From Saprospiraceae bacterium (GTDB lineage Bacteria; Bacteroidota; Bacteroidia; Chitinophagales; Saprospiraceae), in assembly GCA_020628755.1 (NCBI GenBank), contig JAHDEQ010000224.1:1-6601 (forward strand): a DNA stretch of 6,601 nt, in the 5' to 3' direction. Below the pieces are notes generated by a model. That model was given only the letters and a program-made list of their open reading frames with translations, made no database searches and was not told the DNA's origin. This document shows positions 1 through 5,618 of the stretch, one piece after another (position 1 is the stretch's first letter; each line of letters begins with the position of its first letter). A program made the translations under genes and the position numbers.

Positions 1-389
1 ACTTCTAAAACTTCATCATTTAATAATTGAGGTATTGAACAAGCAAATTCACATAATTCTATTCCTTTTAAAACTTCGGCTTTGGCTTCACCAAAAGTTT
101 TACCATTTTCAATACGTACTAAATGAGAAAGTTCATCTATATTTTTTTCTAATAAGCTTCGGAATTTGAAAAAGACTTGTACTCTTTCTTTGCTTGTCAT
201 TGCCGACCAAGCAGGAAATGCTTTTTGAGCCGCTTCGACTGCTTGGTTGAGTGCATCCATATCGGAGAGTGGTACTGAACTGAGTTTGCTACCATCTATA
301 GGACTAAAAACATCCATTTTAGCATATTCGTGGTCAACAAACTGACCAGAGATATAATTTCTAGCGACGGACTGTGGTGTTGGGTTCAT
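1..389 (-). CDS. mmsA: Methylmalonate-semialdehyde dehydrogenase (CoA-acylating), N-terminal part, cut by window edge
   Basis: This is the first 129 codons of an aldehyde dehydrogenase superfamily protein; the remaining roughly 350-370 residues lie beyond the left edge. The visible part follows the N-terminal pattern of the methylmalonate-semialdehyde dehydrogenase subfamily: NYISGQFVD (residues 11-19), VPLSD (39-43), an AV-AA-KAFPAWS stretch (50-62), a KERVQVFFKFRSLLE helix (67-81), IENGKTFGEAKAEVLKGIE (93-111) and EFACSIPQLL (114-123). The EFAC-IP segment separates this subfamily from ordinary aldehyde dehydrogenases. Family members convert methylmalonate or malonate semialdehyde, NAD+ and CoA to propionyl-CoA or acetyl-CoA in valine, thymine or inositol breakdown, in the cytoplasm. 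The catalytic Cys and the NAD-binding loop are outside the window, so activity cannot be judged. The ATG at 389 is the only sensible start; a weak purine stretch (AGAAAAG) lies just upstream. It has its own 181-nt upstream region and is probably transcribed separately from the acetyltransferase gene. The iolA-type role is the main alternative. Confidence 0.85.
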   Translation of the reverse strand, partial: MNPTPQSVARNYISGQFVDHEYAKMDVFSPIDGSKLSSVPLSDMDALNQAVEAAQKAFPAWSAMTSKERVQVFFKFRSLLEKNIDELSHLVRIENGKTFGEAKAEVLKGIELCEFACSIPQLLNDEVLE

Positions 390-418
390 CTTTTCTATTT
401 TGATTCAAACTAAAATTA

Positions 419-439
419 TTGGTTAACTAAACTAACCAA
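419..439. promoter_or_regulatory. Perfect inverted repeat upstream of mmsA, possible operator
   Basis: Arms TTGGTTA (419-425) and TAACCAA (433-439) are perfect inverted complements around a 7-nt centre. The centre of the repeat lies about 40 nt upstream of the mmsA start and its right arm overlaps the candidate -7 element by 3 nt. Position and symmetry fit a dimeric repressor site, for example of a TetR-type regulator of catabolic genes, but the regulator is not in the window. A leader-RNA hairpin is the alternative. Confidence 0.4.
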
Positions 440-466
440 AATTGCAATACGAATATTTATATGAAA
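437..466 (-). promoter_or_regulatory. Candidate Bacteroidota-type promoter for mmsA
   Basis: Read on the minus strand, TTTC (463-466) is followed after 18 nt by CAATTTTG (437-444). This approximates the Bacteroidota sigma-ABfr pattern (TTTG, about 19 nt, TAnnTTTG) with one mismatch in each element. The predicted transcription start would fall inside the adjacent inverted repeat at 419-439. The match is imperfect in AT-rich DNA, so this is a suggestion only. Confidence 0.28.
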
Positions 467-487
467 TGCTACATATAATATTGTCTT

Positions 488-519
488 TTTTCTTGAAAAA
501 TCCGAACGATTCAAGAAAA
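488..519. repeat. 10-bp inverted repeat between acetyltransferase and mmsA
   Basis: TTTTCTTGAA (488-497) and TTCAAGAAAA (510-519) are perfect inverted complements with a 12-nt loop. It lies 52 nt beyond the acetyltransferase stop codon on the minus strand. It is not followed by a T-tract in either direction, and on the minus strand the T-rich arm comes first, so it is not a classic intrinsic terminator. It could be a weak terminator, an mRNA 3'-end stabiliser or a protein-binding site. Confidence 0.35.
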
Positions 520-570
520 GCAAGGTAATTTATAAAATATTATTGGAAATTTTAATAGAAAAGGCAAAAA

Positions 571-1080
571 TTATTTTACGAGGCCATAATGATGTTCGTC
601 CCAGATCTGGTTGTTTTTGAAAACGGCTTTGCGTAAAATACCTTCTTTGATAAATCCATTTTTTTCGAGAACGTGCATCGAGGCTTTATTAAATCCAAAC
701 ACTCCTGCAAAAATACGAACCAATTTCATCTCTTCAAATCCATATTGTGTTATGAGTTGGATTGCTTTGGTGGCAATGCCATTGCCCCAAAAGGGTTCGC
801 CAATCCAATAGCCAATTTCAGCCGATTTTTTATACACATCATCTTTTGGGTGCAAACCAATCATACCACAATGTTCGCCTTTATAATCAATGGCAAAAAT
901 TGCATTTTTATCATTTGATTGTACCATGTTGATATAATTAAGCGCATCTTGTTCGGAGTATGGATGTGGCATCATATCACGGAGATTGCTCCAGATTTTT
1001 TTGTTGTTGGCGAGTCGAGCTAAAGTAGCTTGGTCGTTGAGGCTTAGTTTACGGAGAAGAATATCTTGATCTTGAAGCAT
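571..1080 (-). CDS. GNAT-family N-acetyltransferase (RimJ/RimL type)
   Basis: A 169-residue cytoplasmic acetyltransferase of the Acetyltransf_3 (RimJ/RimL-like) group, which transfers acetyl from acetyl-CoA to an amino group on a protein N-terminus or a small molecule. The whole fold is present: the N-terminal strand ILLRKLSLND (7-16), the strand EIGYWIGEPFWGNGIATKAI (88-107), which holds the pyrophosphate-binding loop W98-G-N-G-I-A-T104, and the C-terminal motif N131-KAS134-MHVLEKNGF143 followed by EGILRKAV and a terminal DEHHYGLVK. The length is normal for the family. The acceptor substrate cannot be read from sequence. The start codon lies only 6 nt after the stop of the secreted hydrolase gene, so the two are almost certainly on one mRNA and may be translationally coupled. 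No functional link to a surface hydrolase is evident; co-transcription may only reflect compact gene order. Confidence 0.9.
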   Translation of the reverse strand: MLQDQDILLRKLSLNDQATLARLANNKKIWSNLRDMMPHPYSEQDALNYINMVQSNDKNAIFAIDYKGEHCGMIGLHPKDDVYKKSAEIGYWIGEPFWGNGIATKAIQLITQYGFEEMKLVRIFAGVFGFNKASMHVLEKNGFIKEGILRKAVFKNNQIWDEHHYGLVK

Positions 1081-1086
1081 GATGTT

Positions 1087-2478
1087 TTAATGTATCAACA
1101 GTTTTTGGGTTTGAATGATTCCAACTTTGGTTTTTATTTGGACAAAAACAAGACCTTGATAATTAGTATGAATGGTTTGAAAATTGTCTTCGTGTGTAAA
1201 GGGAATGGCTCTGCCTTTTATGTCTATAACATATATAGTGTCAATATTTTGGTTTTTGATGTAGAATGTACCATTTGAAATAGTTGGATAAATTAGAATT
1301 TGTTCTTGGGGCAGCGTTGTCGTTGCAGGCGTTTGACAAGCCAGCGTTGCTGGACTTGTTGCGCTAAGATTTGGCGTGATGCGTCGGAGTTCTTCTTCAA
1401 TTTCGCCATATTGACCTTCGCCATTCGTTAAAATTAAAATTCCTGTTGCATCTTCTGGATAATAATTGATTCGAGTACGAATACCTGGCATAAATCCGCC
1501 ATGATACCATACATCATCATTGGGAAAATGAAAGGTAAAAGTCCAAGTTTGTCCATTCCACCAGCCGAGATTTTCTTCTTCGATGTTCATAGGTGTTAAC
1601 AAATCAACTGAACTTTCTTGTAAAAGTCGAAATCCAGCCACTTCTCCCCTACCTGTATATGCCAAAAGGAAATTAGCCAATTCCTCAATATTAGTTTTGA
1701 TTAATGCTGAAGGATATAAAGCAATACTATAATAGCCTAATACTTCAAAATTTCCATTATTGAAACGATGCGGCATTGCCATATTATTAAGATCAATATC
1801 ATCAAAAAAGAAACTTGTTTTTTCCATACAAAGCGGTTCAAAAATGTGCTCTTTGCAATAAGCATGAAAAGGTATTTCGGAAACTTGTTCTACTATCAAA
1901 CCCAATAACGCAAAGCCTATATTGGAATAGCGTTGGTCTTGATTTGGTACGTTAGTATTTGACCAATAATAAGCCTTATAATTGTTTCCATCAGGATGAA
2001 TAATATGGTATAAAAAGTCTCTCAAATTGCTAGAATGGTCGCCAACTTCCCAATAGTCGTACATTTCGCCTTCGGGATCTTTGAGGCTAGAGCGATGTTG
2101 CAGCAGTTGCCGAATGGTAATTGTTTGATTTGGGAAATTAGGGTTGATAACTTCAAAATCAAGGTAAGTATTTATATCTGTGTCTAAGTCAAGAAGATCA
2201 TCTTCATACAATTGCATGACACTTGTTGTCGTAAATAATTTAGTGATGGAAGCAATGGTAAAAAGCGTAGTCGTTTCGACGGCTTGGTTGGTTTCGATAT
2301 TGGCAATACCGTAGGCCTTTTGCCAAACTATTGCTTGGTCTTTGATGACACAAGCAGCTAGACCTGGAATGTTTTTGGAGGTCATTTGGCTTTCGATAAA
2401 GGCATCAATTTGGGAAAACCCTTTATTAGAAATGAGAAAAAAGAAGAGTAGAATGAATTGGTTAAGGGAGAATTTCAT
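1087..2478 (-). CDS. Secreted serine beta-lactamase-like hydrolase with T9SS sorting domain
   Basis: A 463-residue protein of the beta-lactamase/class C PBP-like family (PF00144 type), serine hydrolases that include D-Ala-D-Ala carboxypeptidases, esterases and D-aminopeptidases. A signal peptide (MKFSLNQF then LLFFFLIS, ending near GFSQ) is followed by the catalytic domain. The nucleophile motif is S77-I-T-K80, the second motif is Y184-S-N186, and H326-G-G328 occupies the KTG position. The usual LLxHtSGL segment reads LLQHRSSL (about 125-132), a variation. A Thr/Ala/Pro-rich linker (about 370-390) leads to a C-terminal type A sorting domain (about 394-463: IYPTISNGTFYI, IYVIDIKGRAI, GLVFVQIKTK), implying T9SS export and cell-surface attachment or release. 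An in-frame ATG 33 nt further upstream exists at 2511, but those codons lie in the terminator hairpin and would put a non-signal segment ahead of the signal peptide, so 2478 is chosen. The substrate is unknown. The acetyltransferase gene follows after 6 nt. Confidence 0.88.
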   Translation of the reverse strand: MKFSLNQFILLFFFLISNKGFSQIDAFIESQMTSKNIPGLAACVIKDQAIVWQKAYGIANIETNQAVETTTLFTIASITKLFTTTSVMQLYEDDLLDLDTDINTYLDFEVINPNFPNQTITIRQLLQHRSSLKDPEGEMYDYWEVGDHSSNLRDFLYHIIHPDGNNYKAYYWSNTNVPNQDQRYSNIGFALLGLIVEQVSEIPFHAYCKEHIFEPLCMEKTSFFFDDIDLNNMAMPHRFNNGNFEVLGYYSIALYPSALIKTNIEELANFLLAYTGRGEVAGFRLLQESSVDLLTPMNIEEENLGWWNGQTWTFTFHFPNDDVWYHGGFMPGIRTRINYYPEDATGILILTNGEGQYGEIEEELRRITPNLSATSPATLACQTPATTTLPQEQILIYPTISNGTFYIKNQNIDTIYVIDIKGRAIPFTHEDNFQTIHTNYQGLVFVQIKTKVGIIQTQKLLIH

Positions 2479-2490
2479 AAAGAAAATAAA

Positions 2491-2520
2491 TCCACAGACT
2501 TGCCTAAGCAAGTCTGTGGA
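2491..2520 (-). terminator. Strong intrinsic terminator after the modular secreted protein gene
   Basis: Perfect 13-bp inverted repeat: TCCACAGACTTGC (2491-2503) and GCAAGTCTGTGGA (2508-2520) with a 4-nt loop. Read on the minus strand the hairpin begins 9 nt after the stop codon at 2530 and is followed by TTTATTTTCTTT, a U-rich run expected of a factor-independent terminator. On the plus strand no T-tract follows, so it acts in one direction. The T-run ends directly at the hydrolase ATG (2478), so the hydrolase needs readthrough or a promoter located within or upstream of the hairpin. Confidence 0.85.
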
Positions 2521-2529
2521 AAGGTAAAT

Positions 2530-4968
2530 TTATTGTATAACGACTCTTTCTATACGCTCATTTTTATCGGTTTTAAAAACCAAAAAGTAAATACCTGCTT
2601 TGAGTGGACTCGCATCAATTTGTACGAGATGCTCTCCTGCTAATTGTGCTTGATTTGGTATGAGTAAATCCTCAAAAGCACCGTCGGTACTTTTAATTCT
2701 CAAATCAACATTGGTAGCATTATTTAAGTAAAAAGATACTCGAATATCCTTATTGTCTTGAGCCATGATAAAGTGTTCTTCTTCCTGAAGACTTGTAGTT
2801 CCACTATCAGTCAATGGAATACAAGGTACAGGGTCAGCTAAAAATTCTGCCCCTAGTTTCACCTCAAAACCCTCATATAAATTGATACAAGCTGCCAAAA
2901 GAGAAACATCTTCACCACTAGGCACTTCTGCATAGGAGTTGATGGTATTTGAAGTTTGATATATTCCTGTTAGTGTTGTTCCAGTGTAAGTTTTACTTAC
3001 GCTACATGTAGGGCAAGGTGGACAACTTGGCCCGCCACAGTCCAATCCTGTTTCTTGTCCGTTTTGGATGCCATCGGTACAACTTACACAAGTAGTAGGT
3101 GCTGTAAATACATTATTTAAGCTTAAAGAACAAGCTGCATCAGCCGAAAAAGAGGCAGTGACATTAACAGGATTTCCGTCAGATGGTAAACCTGTGAGTA
3201 AAACCGTTTGTGGACTTGTGCCTATGGCAAAAGTCTGACCATTGACTACAAGATTGCCCGATGCAGGAGCGTCTGTAAAAGTAATAATGACTTCTTGGTC
3301 GTAAGTATCTGTACTAGGGTCGCACGGAATTTGGTTTCCAGCAACTATATTGTCAATAGAACAACTTACACAACCACTACAAGTTACTGTTCCTGATAAA
3401 GCAGGGAGTGTGCATCCTGCAGGCGCATTAGCTAAAGCAGAAACGGTTGCAGTACTTGAAAAATCATAATTTAAAGCATCACCATTAGTAGCACAAGCTC
3501 CTGAAGCACTTGTACCAGAACCGATACCACTTTGAGTTTCGCAAGCTGTACCATTAGTCGCTTGCAACTCAACCGTTGGAGTTCCACAAGAAGCACCATC
3601 ATCAATTGTTGCTACACTTAAAGCTGCTGGATAAACTGTAACTGTAATAGCTGCAGGGTCAGGCGTAATATCTGTAACGACACCATCTGTTGTTAAACAT
3701 TTTGCATCTGCCGTAATCGTATAAGTGATGGGCGAACAAGTCTGGTTTGCAGGAAAAGAAACTGTAGATGTGCCTGCGGCAACGTCTGTTGAGCCTGTAG
3801 AAAAACTCACACCTGCCGATGGAGAAGCCGATAAGTCAAAAACTCCACTTGCTCCATTTCCACCAGGTGTAGCAAAACTAAGTGTTAAATCTATAGTACT
3901 TCCACTACAAATATCTGTACTGCTTGTGGTAGCAGTTGGTCCAGTAGGACAAGTTGGCAAAATTTGTGGGCTAGTAAATTGCCAAGAACACAAAGAACCT
4001 CCATTTCCATCTATTCCAACATAGTATGTACCATTAGGAACATCATCTGGAAGCGTAACTGTTAAATCACCAACTCCTACAGCACAACCAACTCCTGTCA
4101 TATCACCAATTGCACAGGCAGGATTAAGTCCTTGATACCAAATACCTAACTGTAAGCTATTTCCGGCACCAGTACATTGTACATTTTCGGCAGTAATGGA
4201 AATCGGTTGAGGTGTATTATCGGTTACAACAAAATAGTACCAAACCATATTTTCGTTACTTGACCAATCCCCCGTACAGGTTTGTACAGGTTGGTTTTGA
4301 CCTCCAAAATTACCAGTATGATTAGTTGCATTCCAACTATCAGATTCGCCTGTATCGGTTGCTTCAAAATTACAAGTATCATAAGAGTCTGTCCCTGTTA
4401 GTTCAAGTGCATCTGCACAAAAATCATTTGGGAGTGGGTTATTATCTGTAAAAAATAAGACCATGTCCCCATTAGTATCATCTTGCTCTTCGGTTATCCG
4501 CAAAAAATAGGTCTGTCCACCAGTAAGTCCTTCAAGAAGGATGGGGGTATTGTTAGCATTCCCTAACCCATCAGCAGATAAATCTATACACTCAGCTATA
4601 GTAGGTGTTGATACTACATCTGAGGTAAATGTTTCTGTATCTACGATAGACAAATTGCTACATGGCCCTTCCATCAAGTTAACAAAAAAGTTAGCTTGAT
4701 TAAAAGCTCCTCCATCATAGGTTGCCATTACTAATTTCATCACACCTCCAGCTGGAGCTACAAATTGAACAAAGGCATCATTTTCTCCTTGTGGGTTGCC
4801 ACAAGTAAAACTAGATGATGGAAAAGTAGTAGAATATCCTGCTGAAGAATGTACTATTAAATCACATTCTTCATACAATGTTTGTGCATCACAAGGTTCA
4901 TCTGCAGCTTGTGAGAAAAGTAAATTTGAAATTAATATAAATAGTATAGGTAAAAATATCTTATTCAT
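2530..4968 (-). CDS. Large Cys-rich modular secreted protein with T9SS-type C-terminal tail
   Basis: An 812-residue exported protein with no recognisable enzyme motif. It has a signal peptide (MNKIFLPILFILISNLLFSQ, cleavage near residue 20), then two beta-rich units (about 22-175 and 180-335), the second opening with NDFCADALELTG, typical of pre-peptidase/PPC-like repeats in Bacteroidota secreted proteins. An Ig/PKD-like unit (about 340-447, starting near DICSGSTIDLTLSF) and further Cys-rich segments (about 450-625) follow. Next is the phylum-typical cysteine signature at 627-655 (C627, C630, DGIQNGQETGLDCGG, C649, C652, C655), a segment with INLYEGFEVKLGAEFLADP (695-713), and a final sorting-domain-like region (about 740-812; VDLRIKSTDG, LKAGIYFLVFKT, RVVIQ). 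I count 33 cysteines, none in the last 96 residues. The role is probably adhesin-like or structural at the surface. The gene lies 26 nt after the small exported protein gene, suggesting one mRNA, and ends at a strong terminator. Confidence 0.87.
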   Translation of the reverse strand: MNKIFLPILFILISNLLFSQAADEPCDAQTLYEECDLIVHSSAGYSTTFPSSSFTCGNPQGENDAFVQFVAPAGGVMKLVMATYDGGAFNQANFFVNLMEGPCSNLSIVDTETFTSDVVSTPTIAECIDLSADGLGNANNTPILLEGLTGGQTYFLRITEEQDDTNGDMVLFFTDNNPLPNDFCADALELTGTDSYDTCNFEATDTGESDSWNATNHTGNFGGQNQPVQTCTGDWSSNENMVWYYFVVTDNTPQPISITAENVQCTGAGNSLQLGIWYQGLNPACAIGDMTGVGCAVGVGDLTVTLPDDVPNGTYYVGIDGNGGSLCSWQFTSPQILPTCPTGPTATTSSTDICSGSTIDLTLSFATPGGNGASGVFDLSASPSAGVSFSTGSTDVAAGTSTVSFPANQTCSPITYTITADAKCLTTDGVVTDITPDPAAITVTVYPAALSVATIDDGASCGTPTVELQATNGTACETQSGIGSGTSASGACATNGDALNYDFSSTATVSALANAPAGCTLPALSGTVTCSGCVSCSIDNIVAGNQIPCDPSTDTYDQEVIITFTDAPASGNLVVNGQTFAIGTSPQTVLLTGLPSDGNPVNVTASFSADAACSLSLNNVFTAPTTCVSCTDGIQNGQETGLDCGGPSCPPCPTCSVSKTYTGTTLTGIYQTSNTINSYAEVPSGEDVSLLAACINLYEGFEVKLGAEFLADPVPCIPLTDSGTTSLQEEEHFIMAQDNKDIRVSFYLNNATNVDLRIKSTDGAFEDLLIPNQAQLAGEHLVQIDASPLKAGIYFLVFKTDKNERIERVVIQ

Positions 4969-4994
4969 CTTGGTTTAGTTTTTTTTGTTATCAA

Positions 4995-5390
4995 CTAATT
5001 TGCGTTTCTAATTCTGGTTTTGATTTCTTCAACTTTGTCCGCATTATTAATTTCCCATTGTTTAAATGCAGCTTGAAAATTCTCTGCATCTATCTCAAAA
5101 GAGGCTCTTCCATGTGAGACAAATTGTGGAACGTCATATTCTTCTAAAATAGCCATATGTGCATTTTTATAATTTTTAAACTGATTGCTACCATATCGGC
5201 CAAAAGCAAAATCTGGAGTTTCATTGTATGCAAAAACTTTTGGATTCGATTCAGAAGCTGCATTAATATCTTCCCATAACTTTACCTCTATATTTACTGT
5301 AGGTGTTTCTGTTTGGGCTTGACTATTGGGTAGAAATCCCAATAAGAGAAAGAACAGAAATAGTACTTTCATGTGTTTTAAGTTGTTCAT
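4995..5390 (-). CDS. Small exported protein of unknown function
   Basis: A 131-residue protein that I do not recognise. The N-terminus is a clear signal peptide: MNNLKHMK, then VLFLFFLLLGFL (9-20), with likely cleavage after SQA (residue 25). The mature part, about 105 residues, has no cysteine, so it is neither a lipoprotein nor disulfide-bonded. It contains a strand-like segment TVNIEVKLWEDI (31-42), an aromatic patch VFAYNETPDFAFGRYG (52-67) and a charged helical C-terminus (about 103-131, FQAAFKQWEINNADKVEEIKTRI). No T9SS tail is present, so the periplasm is the likely destination. A second in-frame ATG at 5372 (residue 7) would give an equally good signal peptide (MKVLFLFF); the upstream ATG is preceded by an A/T-rich leader (AATATAATAAA) and is kept with some doubt. 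It is first in the run before the large secreted protein, 26 nt away with no terminator between, so it may be a partner or accessory of that protein. Confidence 0.75.
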   Translation of the reverse strand: MNNLKHMKVLFLFFLLLGFLPNSQAQTETPTVNIEVKLWEDINAASESNPKVFAYNETPDFAFGRYGSNQFKNYKNAHMAILEEYDVPQFVSHGRASFEIDAENFQAAFKQWEINNADKVEEIKTRIRNAN

Positions 5391-5411
5391 TTTATTATAT
5401 TTTAAACAATG

Positions 5412-5431
5412 ATTAGTCAGGATTGACTAAT
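5412..5431. promoter_or_regulatory. 20-bp palindrome upstream of the small exported protein gene, possible operator
   Basis: ATTAGTCA (5412-5419) and TGACTAAT (5424-5431) are perfect 8-bp inverted complements around GGAT. It lies 22 to 41 nt upstream of the ATG at 5390, where a repressor or activator dimer, or a leader hairpin, would act. The half-site spacing (4 nt) fits helix-turn-helix dimers such as the Crp/Fnr type, although the half-site itself is not the canonical one. No regulator gene is in the window. Confidence 0.4.
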
Positions 5432-5497
5432 AAAATTAACAAATAGACCTAAACTAGAAAAATATACCAGCAAAAATTTTACGATAAATGCCTTTTT

Positions 5498-5511
5498 TAA
5501 CAAATTTGTTA
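5498..5511. promoter_or_regulatory. 14-bp perfect palindrome in the divergent region
   Basis: TAACAAATTTGTTA (5498-5511) is its own reverse complement and sits near the middle of the divergent intergenic region, 108 nt from the hydroxylase start and 108 nt from the small exported protein start. It could be a shared binding site. Because it consists mostly of A and T, chance is a real alternative. Confidence 0.25.
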
Positions 5512-5618
5512 GTAAAAATCTTGTTTTCTCATGAACAAAATGACATTTTATTTGTGCAAGACAAAATAATTTCAACCTATTTCCAAATTGAAACGTTTAC
5601 TACCAAAAGCGCTACATC

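Larger units (their letters stand above)
5391..5618. promoter_or_regulatory. Divergent intergenic region between the secreted-protein unit and the lipid hydroxylase
   Basis: This 228-nt AT-rich stretch carries no convincing gene on either strand and must hold the start signals for both flanking transcription units. Two palindromes are listed separately. Weak promoter-like strings are present: on the plus strand TTG (5521-5523) is followed after 23 nt by TTTATTTG (5547-5554), resembling the Bacteroidota -33/-7 pattern. On the minus strand TATATTTT and CTATTTG occur around 5445-5466 without a well-spaced -33 element. None is strong enough to call a start site. Confidence 0.5.

Noticed and set aside
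488..519. The 10-bp inverted repeat as an intrinsic terminator of the hydrolase-acetyltransferase unit
   Set aside because: No T-tract follows the stem in the minus direction and the stem is almost entirely A/T, so it is listed only as an inverted repeat.
1066..1278. A 70-codon plus-strand reading frame over the hydrolase C-terminus
   Set aside because: It is antisense to the T9SS sorting domain and lacks any start signal or family resemblance.
2479..2511. An 11-codon N-terminal extension of the hydrolase starting at the ATG at 2511
   Set aside because: The codons lie inside the terminator hairpin and its T-run, and they place a non-signal segment ahead of a complete signal peptide that begins at the ATG at 2478.
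3725..4024. A 99-codon plus-strand reading frame inside the large secreted protein gene
   Set aside because: It is antisense to a gene with a signal peptide, domain motifs and a sorting tail; the Pro/Val-rich product is a by-product of the Thr/Gly-rich coding strand.
4979..4986. Eight-base homopolymer (T8 on the plus strand) between the small protein and the large secreted protein, as a phase-variation tract or terminator
   Set aside because: It lies in the gap rather than in a coding frame, no hairpin precedes it, and read on the minus strand it is an A-tract, common ahead of start codons in this phylum.
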